A stretch of DNA of 64,000 bases from Crocinitomicaceae bacterium (lineage in GTDB: Bacteria > Bacteroidota > Bacteroidia > Flavobacteriales_G > Salibacteraceae): contig PAVO01000053.1 in assembly GCA_002713215.1 (NCBI GenBank), forward strand, positions 31,518-95,517. The letters run 5' to 3'. Within the stretch, counting starts at the first letter, position 1. Each line of letters opens with the position of its first letter. The position numbers were made by a program, and so were the translations under genes. Below the pieces are notes generated by a model. The model did no database searches. It had not been told where the DNA came from and worked only from the letters and a program-made list of their open reading frames with translations. This document shows, in pieces, positions 25,932 to 36,393 of this stretch.

Positions 25932-28193
25932 CTATTTTAGATCGTCGTCTTTTATTTGTTGTTTAAACCAAAACATAAGATCTTTAAATTCTTCTGAGGC
26001 ATTAATATTGTCCCAGGGAACTACAGGGTTTTCTACTGATTTTCCCATATTCCATGATATGGAGTATCCCAGCTCCCGATAAGCTTCAAATTGTTTCTCA
26101 TCGAAAAACTGATCGGCGGTTGCTTGTTGTGGAAAGTCTTTGTGTATACCCTTGTAGCTGTACACATCAGTGGCGAGCTTTAAAAACATAGCGGGCTTTA
26201 CCAATACCAATAAGCCTCTTTTATTATTGGCATAAGTTATTTCACCAAATGCAAATCCATTAATTGCCCGGTCATAAGGATCATCTTTTTCCTTGCCCTC
26301 CTTCTGATAATACGAACCGGGCATGAGCTCGCTTATTCCATAATGCTCAATATGAAATTTGACATTGGCACCAAAATCAACTCTGATTTTTTCAATGGCA
26401 TTTCCCAAATCATCATAGTTGTATGCCAGGTCGGCACCCCCGTCAGAGAGAATAACTACATCCAGTTCTCTTCGAATGAGTTCATACAATCCGCAGTTTT
26501 CGAAGTGGCCTCCATCGGAAAGCTGAACCAACGGTTTTTTTTCATTCAAACCTTCAGAAAAAAGCCTTGGTATACCTGGAAATAGTAGGTTAGGGGTAAT
26601 GCTGAAAAGTTTAAACTTGGGATTGGACGCCCAATAGCCTAAGCCCAGGTTAAGTAAGGAAAGAAGCATGGAAACGGCAGCATTTTTAGTAAATCCTTCA
26701 CCCGAAACTCCGGCATTTGGATTAAGAGCAGCACCTGAAGCTGCAACTGCAGTGGCCATAGTAACACCGCCTCTTCCGACGGCATGCTGGTATTGATCTG
26801 TTTTTTGCCATCCGGTTGCATCAGATCCCGAATACAAGGGAGATATTATGAAATTATCTCCGCCTCGGTTTTTATACCTCGACTCTTCTGAATCTACCAG
26901 GATAACGTTGGTGTTTATGATATGATAGGGCTTTTTATGGGGGGGCTGACACATCTTTTCCATGTTGCCCGTTTCTTCGCTATTAGCAAGTATTGCTTTT
27001 TCCCACTTGTTGCCGTCAACCGCCTCCGGGTTGGGCATAAAGATTTCCATCAACCGATTTCTCCATATGCGGTGTGGACTGATAAGGTTAAGGTTGGACA
27101 ATGCTCCCAGAACAATTGCACTGATAAGGGTTACAAGCAAAGTGGTTTTATTTAATTGTCCCAGGTCGTTTACATAGAAGTCAGAAAGTGCTAATTGAAA
27201 AGTACCCACTAATATTCCAAAGAGCAACAAAAACACTCCGCAATATGCAATTATGGAATTAAGAGTACCACCCGATTCTCCGGCTTGTGACTTTTTATGC
27301 TCCCAAAGTCCTGCAACAACTCCGGAAATAATAGGAAGGGTTGTTCCTGAGATTTCAATTTCCAATGCCCTGAGAAAATCCACCGTAACAGGAATTAATC
27401 CAAGAACCAGAAACACCAGGGTAAATTTCCAAACGTAGCCCAACACCGTTTGACCCCTTAGAAAACCTTCGTATTTGGATATTCCCAAAATGTTGGGCAA
27501 GGATGAGCGAAGTGCAAATACCAGGTACAAAAACAAGGTAAAAGCTGCCAGAGCAAAGGATAGCAGGAAGAATGGACTTTTAATGTTGTGGTCAGAAAGA
27601 AGAAGAGTATTGGAAATCCAATCCAACACCGGCCCCAAATAGATATTGATCCAGGATCCGGACTGTTGGTAAAAAGCACCTAATGAGTTAAGAATAACCA
27701 ATACAGATGTAAGTAGCGCCGCGTATACCGCGAGGGAAACGATAACACTTCTAAAAACAACTGCGACGAATGAAAACATACCTAAATTATGAGTGGGCAT
27801 TAAGTAATTACCATGTTGTCTTAGGTAATTTAACAGGTAATTTTTATTGTCTTCATTTTTACTTATTTCCTTTTGACTTCCAAGTGGGAATGTTTTGGCA
27901 TCCAGACCAACTTTTTCACCTCCAAGTTTTAGTGCCCAGGTTAGTGCCGACCCTAAAAACCCACCACCAGAAACAGTTGACATATAGTCTACTTTCTTCA
28001 TAAGTCCCTTGGCAACAAGTCCTTGCATAACACCAAGGCCAAATGAAGCGGAGCGAATTCCACCACCAGAAACAGCAAGTCCGATTTTCCTTCCTTTTTC
28101 GCTCTCAAAGAGGTGTCTTTCCTCTTCCTTTATTACTTCCTTACTATTCCTGGTGTATTCTTTTGATGATTCAGTAGTTTCCATTTTATTCAA
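25932..28193 (-). CDS. Membrane patatin-like phospholipase
   Basis: A 753-aa protein. The patatin catalytic domain is split around a multi-pass membrane block: GLAVSGGGIRSASFGLGVMQGL (oxyanion hole, 38-59) and STVSGGGFLGS (nucleophile Ser75) precede about six membrane segments from roughly 145 to 370, and the catalytic Asp is in LSDGGHFENCGLYELIRREL towards the C-terminus. A membrane-embedded patatin of this size is expected to act as a phospholipase A at the inner membrane. First gene of the four-gene unit ending with a second lipase (DUF2235). No FNR box was found upstream, so it is probably not part of the respiratory regulon. Confidence 0.82.
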   Translation of the reverse strand: MNKMETTESSKEYTRNSKEVIKEEERHLFESEKGRKIGLAVSGGGIRSASFGLGVMQGLVAKGLMKKVDYMSTVSGGGFLGSALTWALKLGGEKVGLDAKTFPLGSQKEISKNEDNKNYLLNYLRQHGNYLMPTHNLGMFSFVAVVFRSVIVSLAVYAALLTSVLVILNSLGAFYQQSGSWINIYLGPVLDWISNTLLLSDHNIKSPFFLLSFALAAFTLFLYLVFALRSSLPNILGISKYEGFLRGQTVLGYVWKFTLVFLVLGLIPVTVDFLRALEIEISGTTLPIISGVVAGLWEHKKSQAGESGGTLNSIIAYCGVFLLLFGILVGTFQLALSDFYVNDLGQLNKTTLLVTLISAIVLGALSNLNLISPHRIWRNRLMEIFMPNPEAVDGNKWEKAILANSEETGNMEKMCQPPHKKPYHIINTNVILVDSEESRYKNRGGDNFIISPLYSGSDATGWQKTDQYQHAVGRGGVTMATAVAASGAALNPNAGVSGEGFTKNAAVSMLLSLLNLGLGYWASNPKFKLFSITPNLLFPGIPRLFSEGLNEKKPLVQLSDGGHFENCGLYELIRRELDVVILSDGGADLAYNYDDLGNAIEKIRVDFGANVKFHIEHYGISELMPGSYYQKEGKEKDDPYDRAINGFAFGEITYANNKRGLLVLVKPAMFLKLATDVYSYKGIHKDFPQQATADQFFDEKQFEAYRELGYSISWNMGKSVENPVVPWDNINASEEFKDLMFWFKQQIKDDDLK

Positions 28194-28648
28194 GATTTAT
28201 TGGTTTTTGTTTCTTAGCGGATTTCTTTTCTTGGTTATTAACGAGCTATTAGATGACTCCATTGTTTATTTACCACCTGGTTATTAACGTGTCTATTTAA
28301 TCTAATTCCCAACACATTTGTCAGGAATAGGCTTTATACATTACCGATCAGTAGGGTTAACTACCAAAATTTAGAATTAACAGGTGAGTGGTTGATTCTC
28401 TATCCAAACCTAAATAGTAATGGTCGCAATTACAAACTTCAACAGGCAATAGTCAAAATTTGTATCGAATTGATTTAAAACAAGATATTCTATTAAATAA
28501 CTGATAAACAGATATTTATGATTGGTACGCGGGTAAGTGGAGAAATTTAAAATTAAGGTATAGCTTAGTTTTTTTGGGGTTTAGCTTAGGTAAGTAAGGA
28601 GTGAGTTTTAAGAAAACAGAAAATCAAAAACTCACTATTTCATACAGT
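28194..28648. other. Intergenic region without recognised gene
   Basis: AT-rich segment of about 455 bp between the patatin gene start and the end of a small minus-strand gene. No open frame, palindromic box or repeat family was recognised. It probably includes the promoter of the patatin operon in its left part. Confidence 0.4.
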
Positions 28649-29113
28649 TTAAACCGGTAAGGCAAATTCGGTTTCCCAAACCTGTTGATCTTCCTCTTTT
28701 TTGAGTTTTATCTTAAAGTAGGAGTGGTCTTTTTCTTTGAACATCATTCGATCCACAACTTCGCTTAATCCAACCTCATTCTGAGCGTCCTCATAAATTT
28801 TATCTCCCATTCGGGGTAAAAAAGGATATAAAATAGTCAACCTTTCATCCTCGGTAAGCACCATAGAAGAGGCGGTTTCAAAAATAATTTCCTCGAATTT
28901 TTCACCAATTAATTCGTCGTTTACCTCGTCTTTGGCTTTATCGTGTAATCCGTTTGCCCAATCGTAAAACTTGGCGATCGCACGTTGTTTCAGCTCATCC
29001 CTAATGTAAGAAGGAAATGGTGTACGAATGTGTTCATTATCGGCAAACCAAAACCGAAACGTTTCTTCCATGAGTTCGCTGCTTTCAAATGTGCTGGGAT
29101 CAAGTTCTTTCAT
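28649..29113 (-). CDS. Unknown 154-aa cytoplasmic protein divergent from tpl
   Basis: No family recognised. A 154-aa acidic, helical protein (FWFADNEHIRTPFPSYIRDELKQRAIAKFYDWANG, then DEVNDELIGEKFEEIIFETASSMV) without signal peptide. It is transcribed away from tyrosine phenol-lyase, and the FNR-type box at 29161-29172 lies 53 bp before its start, so it may share anaerobic control. Length and composition suggest a small regulatory or accessory protein; nothing more can be said. Confidence 0.6.
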   Translation of the reverse strand: MKELDPSTFESSELMEETFRFWFADNEHIRTPFPSYIRDELKQRAIAKFYDWANGLHDKAKDEVNDELIGEKFEEIIFETASSMVLTEDERLTILYPFLPRMGDKIYEDAQNEVGLSEVVDRMMFKEKDHSYFKIKLKKEEDQQVWETEFALPV

Positions 29114-29160
29114 ACCAAAAAAATATCGGCAAAGTTATCGGATAATGGTAGTCATAATCA

Positions 29161-29172
29161 TGATTGATATCA
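29161..29172. promoter_or_regulatory. FNR-type box between divergent 28649 gene and tpl
   Basis: TGAT-TGAT-ATCA, a perfect palindrome in ATGATTGATATCAT. Centre 53 bp before the minus-strand gene start at 29113 and 139 bp before tpl, so it more likely serves the minus-strand gene. Confidence 0.65.
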
Positions 29173-29240
29173 TATAACCGATAAATCATCTTTGACCCTT
29201 CATGACTTCATGAGGGTAAGCACAAATCCACTGTTGGATG

Positions 29241-29252
29241 TGATTTGAATCA
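29241..29252. promoter_or_regulatory. FNR-type box upstream of tpl
   Basis: TGAT-TTGA-ATCA. A -7-like element CACTTTTG starts at 29276, 29.5 bp from the box centre, the same distance as in narC. This is the class II activator position for tpl. Confidence 0.7.
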
Positions 29253-29302
29253 TCTGTTTCTTGAATTCCAGCACGCACTTTTGCAGCAAATCTTAATCGT
29301 AA

Positions 29303-30685
<1,383 letters not shown>

Positions 30686-30755
30686 TGATAGTCAATGTTA
30701 TTGCTGAAATATTGCGCGATACAATTGAATTGGAGGGTAACAGCTAAAATTGTTA

Positions 30756-30767
30756 TGATATACATCA
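30756..30767. promoter_or_regulatory. FNR-type box upstream of narK1
   Basis: TGAT-ATAC-ATCA in ATGATATACATCAT. Centre 30761.5 lies 51.5 bp before the -7-like TTCTTTTA at 30813, the same spacing seen at the barrel gene (34107) and at the Crp gene (60604). This is close to -61.5 relative to the transcription start. Confidence 0.7.
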
Positions 30768-30845
30768 TATCCGATTGTATAGTAGGTCATTGCATAAGGT
30801 CTGTATCCGCAGTTCTTTTACATCTTCAAATTAAAACAATTGGTA

Positions 30846-32414
30846 ATGACTGAAGATTTAAAACTATTTGATTTTTCGAAACAACCAATCCGCACGCTAC
30901 ATTACACCTGGATTGCTTTTTTCCTGACCTTTTATGTTTGGTTTAACATGGCTCCTTTGGCAACAACTATGTTGTCGAGCATCGATTGGTTAACCCGTTC
31001 GCACATAAAAGTGCTGCTCATTTGTAACGTTGCCTTAACCATTCCCGCAAGGATTATTGTGGGGGCAATGATAGATCGATATGGACCAAGAAGAGTTTTT
31101 TCAGGATTGATGGTCATAATGGGTATTCCAGCCATTGTTTTTGCTTTTGGTAATTCATTTATGCAGTTGATGATTTCCCGTTTAATTCTTGGTTCCATTG
31201 GAGCCGGATTTGTGATTGGGATTAAAATGGTAGCCAACTGGTTTCCGCACAAAATGGTAGGACGGGCAGAAGGTCTGTATGCTGGTTGGGGAAACTTTGG
31301 TTCTGCAGCCGCCGCCGGTAGTTTACCCTTCTTTACCATTCATATTATGGACGCTATTTTCGGTTTTGGTCCTGATAGTTGGAGATGGACACTTTTCTTA
31401 AATGCACTGATATGTGTGATTTACGGTGTTGTATACTGGTTTATTGTAGAAGATCATCCTGATGGAGATGCAGGCCATAAAACCAGAAAAACTGAACCGA
31501 TGACCGTCACTTCCTATGGAGATTTAATTCAATATATCGTTTGGTCTTTTCCGCTCCTAGGAGCAATGGGTGTTTTGGCCTGGAAACTTCAGAAAGTTCA
31601 AATTGTAACCGCAGGTGTAACGCACAATTTGTACACCATGAATGTACTTTATGTCATTTATGGTATTCTGGCTATCATGTACATTGTGCATGTTATTAAG
31701 CTCTTGCAAATAAATCTTCCTTATTTAAAAAAGGGTGTTCCGGAAGATGAAAAATACCACTGGGGGAGTGTAGCTGCTCTTAACAGTACCTACTTTGCAA
31801 ACTTTGGAGCTGAACTGGCTGTAGTATCTATGCTACCCATGTTTTTCGAAAGCGTTTTTGCACCGCTTATGAATGATGCAGGAGAGAAAATAATGACTCC
31901 TGCTATGGCAGGTTTGGTTGCTGGTTCTTTTGCCTTTGTAAATCTGTTTGCCAGGCCATTAGGTGGATTATTATCTGATATGATGGGCAATAGAAAACGA
32001 ACCATGCTTATTTACATGTTAGGTATTGCCTTAGGATTTTTAGGAATGGCCTTTATCGGTAAATATGGGCCGATAGTAGATGGAGAACAAATAATCGTAC
32101 CCATGTTTAGTGGTATTTGGTGGTTGGTAGTATCTGTTGTAATTACCATTTGTTGTTCCATGTTTGTTCAGGGAGCGGAAGGCGCCACATTCGCGGTTAT
32201 TCCAATGATTAATACTCGAATGACAGGTCAAATTGCAGGTATGGCTGGTGCTTATGGTAACGTAGGTGCAGTAATTTATCTGGTAATATTCTCCCTGGTT
32301 GACTCTAAAACATTCTTTTACATCGTAAGTGCGGGAGCAGCTCTAAGTTTCTTTTTCTGTTGGTTTATGTTGGAAGAACCAAAAGACGCATTTAGCGATG
32401 AAGTTGACGACTAG
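30846..32414 (+). CDS. narK: NarK-type nitrate/nitrite transporter 1
   Basis: A 522-aa major-facilitator transporter with about 12 membrane segments. Family signs: the long first half with GAMIDRYGPRRVFSGLMVIMG (loop 2-3 motif), LGSIGAGFVIGIKMVANWFPHKMVGRAEGLYAGWGNFG, which is the nitrate signature region of NarK proteins, and ARPLGGLLSDMMGNRKR in the second half. Start is ATG at 30846; an in-frame TTG two codons earlier is less likely. It lies with a second NarK 40 bp downstream, forming a tandem like NarK1-NarK2 of other nitrate respirers, in which one usually imports nitrate with protons and the other exchanges nitrate for nitrite. Which is which is not settled here. Confidence 0.9.
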   Translation: MTEDLKLFDFSKQPIRTLHYTWIAFFLTFYVWFNMAPLATTMLSSIDWLTRSHIKVLLICNVALTIPARIIVGAMIDRYGPRRVFSGLMVIMGIPAIVFAFGNSFMQLMISRLILGSIGAGFVIGIKMVANWFPHKMVGRAEGLYAGWGNFGSAAAAGSLPFFTIHIMDAIFGFGPDSWRWTLFLNALICVIYGVVYWFIVEDHPDGDAGHKTRKTEPMTVTSYGDLIQYIVWSFPLLGAMGVLAWKLQKVQIVTAGVTHNLYTMNVLYVIYGILAIMYIVHVIKLLQINLPYLKKGVPEDEKYHWGSVAALNSTYFANFGAELAVVSMLPMFFESVFAPLMNDAGEKIMTPAMAGLVAGSFAFVNLFARPLGGLLSDMMGNRKRTMLIYMLGIALGFLGMAFIGKYGPIVDGEQIIVPMFSGIWWLVVSVVITICCSMFVQGAEGATFAVIPMINTRMTGQIAGMAGAYGNVGAVIYLVIFSLVDSKTFFYIVSAGAALSFFFCWFMLEEPKDAFSDEVDD

Positions 32415-32454
32415 GTAGTCGTTGGCCATTATTATAAATCTAAAATGATTGATT

Positions 32455-34020
32455 ATGCCCAAGATTAATATTTCTAATTGGAATGTAGAAGATGAAGGCT
32501 TCTGGAACTCGACCGGAAAGGCCATTGCCAGGCGCAATTTATGGATTTCTATTCCTGCTCTGTTATTAGCATTTGCAGTCTGGATTATGTGGGGCATGCT
32601 TGTTACCTACATGAAGGATTTTGGATTCACCTTTGGGATGCTCAACGGGCTTACACCAGGAACTCCGGAGTATGAAAATGCCCTTAGTGAAATTAACAGC
32701 ATGTATTATACGCTTCCAGCTATTGCTGGTTTAGCCGGGGCTACTTTACGTTTACCCAATTCCTTTTTAATCTCGCTGGGAGGGGGGAGAAATGTAATTT
32801 TTGTAACCACTGCATTATTGATCATTCCGGCAATCGGTGCAGGGATAGGATTAAGTGATATCAATACTTCTTATGGATTTTTTGCAACCATGGCCCTGTT
32901 TTCAGGGTTTGGCGGAGGAAACTTTGCTTCGTCTATGAACAACATTAGCTATTTCTTTCCTAAAAAAATGCAGGGTTATGCACTTGGAATGAATGCCGGT
33001 ATTGGAAACTTAGGGGTTGCCACCATGCAGAAGTTAATTCCCCTGGTTGTGCCTATAGTTGTATTTGCCGGTGCGGGTTCAGACATTACCATGGAAGGTG
33101 TGGCCTTCGCAGGTATTCAAAATGCTGGCTGGGTATGGGTTCCTCTGTTAGGAATATCTGCAATTGCAGCTTTTATTGGTATGAACAACGTAATTACCGG
33201 AACTCCTGTCTTACCTTCTACAGCCCAGGGAGTGAGTAAAACCCTCATTATGGTTTTGTTGGGTTTACTAGCCGCTGCAGCAGGTGCCTACCTTCTTGTA
33301 GGGCTTGGACTAAACATGTGGGTTGTTCTTCCCATTGTTATCATTTTGGCAGTGTTGCTTATGAAATTTGCTACCCCAGGTGAAATTCGGGAGAATTTGA
33401 ATAGCCAGTTTTCAATTTTGACGGATAAGCACAATTGGATTATGACAATAATCTATACTATGACATTTGGATCTTTTATTGGGTATTCTGCTGCGTTCCC
33501 CAAGTTGTGTCAAGATATTTTCCCGACAGCCGATTATCGACTATGGGTGTTTTTAGGTCCGGCTTTAGGAGCCTTAATTCGTCCGGTCGGTGGTATTATT
33601 TCAGACAAAGTAAACAGTGGAGCTAAAGTAACCATGTGGAGCACCATTTTTCAGATTATTGCAGCCCTTGGAGTAGCCTATTTTGTGGTACAGGCCAGAG
33701 GGTCCGAAGATCCTTTGGAATATTGGTGGCCATTCTTTGGGGCCTTTATGGTGTTGTTTTTAACCACAGGAATTGGAAATGGCTCTACATTTAGAAGTAT
33801 TCCCTACATTTTCAGTAAGGAAAAAGCTGGGCCGGTTTTGGGTTGGACTTCTGCTATTGCAGCTTACGGTGCTTTTATCATTCCCAAGGTATTTGGACAG
33901 CAAATTAAGGCCGGCCATGCCGAGTATGCCTTATATGGGTTCGCTATCTATTATTTGATTTGCCTCGTTTTGAACTGGTGGTACTACCAAGGACCTAAAA
34001 GAGAATTCGACAATCCATAG
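32455..34020 (+). CDS. narK: NarK-type nitrate/nitrite transporter 2
   Basis: A 521-aa MFS transporter starting at ATG 32455. The nitrate-signature helix reads GFGGGNFASSMNNISYFFPKKMQGYALGMNAGIGNLG and a second copy appears as LFLTTGIGNGSTFRSIPYIFSKEKAG. About 12 membrane segments plus a loop between segments 6 and 7 (residues 250-275). It is 40 bp after narK1 and ends before a strong terminator, so the two form one transcript. The NarG active site is expected inside the cell, which explains the need for two transporters. Confidence 0.9.
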   Translation: MPKINISNWNVEDEGFWNSTGKAIARRNLWISIPALLLAFAVWIMWGMLVTYMKDFGFTFGMLNGLTPGTPEYENALSEINSMYYTLPAIAGLAGATLRLPNSFLISLGGGRNVIFVTTALLIIPAIGAGIGLSDINTSYGFFATMALFSGFGGGNFASSMNNISYFFPKKMQGYALGMNAGIGNLGVATMQKLIPLVVPIVVFAGAGSDITMEGVAFAGIQNAGWVWVPLLGISAIAAFIGMNNVITGTPVLPSTAQGVSKTLIMVLLGLLAAAAGAYLLVGLGLNMWVVLPIVIILAVLLMKFATPGEIRENLNSQFSILTDKHNWIMTIIYTMTFGSFIGYSAAFPKLCQDIFPTADYRLWVFLGPALGALIRPVGGIISDKVNSGAKVTMWSTIFQIIAALGVAYFVVQARGSEDPLEYWWPFFGAFMVLFLTTGIGNGSTFRSIPYIFSKEKAGPVLGWTSAIAAYGAFIIPKVFGQQIKAGHAEYALYGFAIYYLICLVLNWWYYQGPKREFDNP

Positions 34021-34042
34021 CCAATAGTTAAATATCACGTAC

Positions 34043-34072
34043 AAAAAAAGCGCTCTTTAGAGCGCTTTTTTT
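34043..34072 (+). terminator. Rho-independent terminator after narK2
   Basis: AAAGCGCTCT and AGAGCGCTTT form a 10-bp stem with a two-base loop, flanked by A and T runs. It lies 23 bp after the narK2 stop. Confidence 0.9.
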
Positions 34073-34106
34073 GTTGTAATAGAATAGCGTCAACTCATTC
34101 TATTTA

Positions 34107-34118
34107 TGATATGCCTCA
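34107..34118. promoter_or_regulatory. Weak FNR-type box upstream of barrel gene
   Basis: TGAT-ATGC-CTCA, with one half-site degenerate. Centre 34112.5 is 51.5 bp before TAGTTTTA at 34164, which fits the -7 consensus; the following TTTTACATCTTCA is also present at the narK1 promoter. The shared spacing supports the weak match. Confidence 0.5.
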
Positions 34119-34197
34119 CACTTTCTTCTATCCTGTATCATTGGATAGGCTTACGCTCCACGATAGTTTTACATCTTCATTTATAAAGAATTTAGAT

Positions 34198-35532
34198 ATG
34201 AAAAAACTAAGTACAGGACTCACATTTTTTATTGCAATTTTTCTTTTGTCGAAGGAGACCATTGCGCAGTTTAAGGTAACCGGTCAGTATAGACCAAGGT
34301 TTGAATACCGCGACGGATTTTACCAACCGGCCGATTCGCTTACACAGGGTGTTGGATTTGTTGATCAACGAACTCGATTGAATTTTGGTTATAATAACGA
34401 CAGTTACGAATTCTATTTAAGCCTTCAGGATATTCGTGTTTGGGGCAATACTTCTCAGCTCAATCGTTCTGACGGATATAGCTCAGTACACCAGGCATGG
34501 GCCCGGGTGAAATTGAACCAGAAGTGGGGATTGAAATTGGGTCGTCAGGAAATTATTTTGGATGACCACCGAATTTTTGGTAACGTAGATTGGGCTACTC
34601 AAGCCAGAAGCCATGATGCAGCAATGATTATGTACTCCGATTCTACTTTTCAGGCTAAATTATCGGTGGCTTATAACGCAGCGGGACCTTCTGTATTTAA
34701 CCAATACTACGGCGTTGCAAAAAGTTACAAATCGTTCCAGTTTTTATGGTTACACAAAGATTTTGGTGAATCACTGGATGCCAGTTTCTTGTTCTTAAAT
34801 AATGGGATTCAGGTGGCTACCGGGACTGACGCTGCCGGAAATGTGATCCACTGGAAAGACAACTACAGCCAAACTGCTGGAACCCGATTGACTTTTAAGT
34901 CTGATATGATTGATGCCAGGTTAAACTTCTACTACCAATTTGGTACGGCACCAGATGCAGCCAATTCACAGATTAATGCTTTAAACATTAACCCGGAAAT
35001 TGCTTTTAAGGCAACAAAAAAGCTAAAGTTTGTATTGGGATATGAATACCTATCGGGGCAAAGCCAAACGGATACAACTAGGGCGTATACCGATGTTAAC
35101 CACGCATTCAACCCGTTTTATGGAACCAACCACAAATTCAACGGACACATGGATTATTTCTACGTAGGAAACCACATCAACAACGTTGGTCTTCAGGATG
35201 CTTACTTAAAAATTCAATACAAAACCAAGAAATTCAACGTAGGTGTTGATGGACATTACTTTATGTCTGCCGCCGATGTTCTCGATGTGGAAGAACAAAC
35301 TAAAACCGGTAATATTCAGGCTATGGATCCTGGCTTAGGAATTGAGTTTGATTTGTACGGAGGCTTTAAGATTGTAGATGCAGTAAGCATGAAACTGGGG
35401 CTTTCTTACATGGCTAATACGGAGACAATGATTGCCGTTAAAGGAAGTGGTCAGACATCTGAACCAAGTTATTGGGGTTGGGCCATGGTAATCATCAAAC
35501 CAACTCTATTCGATTCTGCTACAAAAAAGTAA
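34198..35532 (+). CDS. Outer-membrane beta-barrel, alginate-export-like
   Basis: A 444-aa outer-membrane protein from ATG 34198, with signal peptide MKKLSTGLTFFIAIFLLSKETIAQ. The mature chain begins with a typical barrel strand (FKVTGQYRPRFEYRDGFYQ) and includes RTRLNFGYNNDSYEFYLSLQDIRVWG and WGLKLGRQEIILDDHRIFGN, patterns of the alginate_exp family used for general porins in Bacteroidetes. Regularly alternating strands continue to the end. Its location directly after narK1-narK2, with a matching promoter layout, suggests it admits nitrate or another anion (inference). Two hairpin terminators bracket the gene. Confidence 0.75.
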   Translation: MKKLSTGLTFFIAIFLLSKETIAQFKVTGQYRPRFEYRDGFYQPADSLTQGVGFVDQRTRLNFGYNNDSYEFYLSLQDIRVWGNTSQLNRSDGYSSVHQAWARVKLNQKWGLKLGRQEIILDDHRIFGNVDWATQARSHDAAMIMYSDSTFQAKLSVAYNAAGPSVFNQYYGVAKSYKSFQFLWLHKDFGESLDASFLFLNNGIQVATGTDAAGNVIHWKDNYSQTAGTRLTFKSDMIDARLNFYYQFGTAPDAANSQINALNINPEIAFKATKKLKFVLGYEYLSGQSQTDTTRAYTDVNHAFNPFYGTNHKFNGHMDYFYVGNHINNVGLQDAYLKIQYKTKKFNVGVDGHYFMSAADVLDVEEQTKTGNIQAMDPGLGIEFDLYGGFKIVDAVSMKLGLSYMANTETMIAVKGSGQTSEPSYWGWAMVIIKPTLFDSATKK

Positions 35533-35560
35533 AAGCAACAACCAATACTATTTTATATTG

Positions 35561-35599
35561 AGAAGAAAGCTGGTGAAATTCGCCGGCTTTTCTTTTTTC
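35561..35599 (+). terminator. Rho-independent terminator after barrel gene
   Basis: AAGCTGGTG pairs with CGCCGGCTT around an AAATT loop, with T-rich tail. It separates the barrel gene from the downstream hemerythrin promoter. Confidence 0.75.
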
Positions 35600-35606
35600 A
35601 TTTATA

Positions 35607-35618
35607 TGATCTAAATCA
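35607..35618. promoter_or_regulatory. FNR-type box upstream of the hemerythrin-moaA-crp operon
   Basis: TGAT-CTAA-ATCA. The -7-like TACTTTA begins at 35643, 30.5 bp from the centre, matching narC. Located 55 bp before the hemerythrin gene start. Confidence 0.7.
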
Positions 35619-35667
35619 TTCATGAAGGCGTCGTATTTCTGTTACTTTACTTTCTAAATAACAAACT

Positions 35668-36393
35668 ATGAGAATCATTGACCCCAAAACAGGGAAACGT
35701 GTCGACGGCCTTGGTGTGGCTGATGCTAAACGATTAAAAGAAGTTGATCCAGTTTATGGAAAAGCTGAAAAAGAGGCCGAATTGGAGGAGTTTTCTCCTA
35801 TGGATCCACCGGAAGCATACGACGATAAAGCCTCGGCTTTGGCTAAGCAGGAACCCTTGACTCATGAATTTTTGACCTCCCTGGTAAAAGAACATGAAGA
35901 GTTGGTTGAGGTGATTAAGGAATTTGAAAAGGCGTTGAGTGATTTTCAGGAAAGCCACTACGTGTTTAGCAGTGAAATAAATCAGTCGTTCAATCGCTTT
36001 TTTCAGTTCTTCGATGATCATATATCACCGCACAACCGAAAGGAAGAAAGGTATTTATTTCCGGTGTTACATGATGCTTTAATACGATCAGGAGAACACG
36101 GCCCCGGTGAAAACCCCCAAACAGCGGTAGATTTAATGGAGGATGACCACGTTAAGTTTATTCAATTGGCAGCGCTAACCTTTAATATGCTTGGGTTAGG
36201 AACCCGTTTACCAGATGGAAGATCAAAAGCGATGACCTTTGACCTAGCTTATCACAACGGCAAAGAGTTGGCTGAGATGCTCCGACTTCATATTTTTAGA
36301 GAAGATAATACCTTGTTTCCGCTTGCACAGAAGTACTTATCACCTGAAGAATTTCGTAGTATTGTGGAGCAAATAAATCGCTCACATGGCTAA
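35668..36393 (+). CDS. Hemerythrin-like domain protein
   Basis: A 241-aa protein. The first 60 residues are charged and probably disordered; from about residue 70 the helices LTHEFLTSLVKEHEELVEVIKEFE, FFDDHISPHNRKEERYLFPVLHD, LMEDDHVKFIQLAAL and LHIFREDNTLFPLAQKYL carry the HHE-type histidine and glutamate ligands of a di-iron hemerythrin fold. Such proteins bind O2 or NO and often sit in denitrification gene clusters. First gene of an operon with moaA (8-bp overlap) and a Crp/Fnr regulator, preceded by an FNR-type box. A role in NO handling or sensing is inference. Confidence 0.78.
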   Translation: MRIIDPKTGKRVDGLGVADAKRLKEVDPVYGKAEKEAELEEFSPMDPPEAYDDKASALAKQEPLTHEFLTSLVKEHEELVEVIKEFEKALSDFQESHYVFSSEINQSFNRFFQFFDDHISPHNRKEERYLFPVLHDALIRSGEHGPGENPQTAVDLMEDDHVKFIQLAALTFNMLGLGTRLPDGRSKAMTFDLAYHNGKELAEMLRLHIFREDNTLFPLAQKYLSPEEFRSIVEQINRSHG

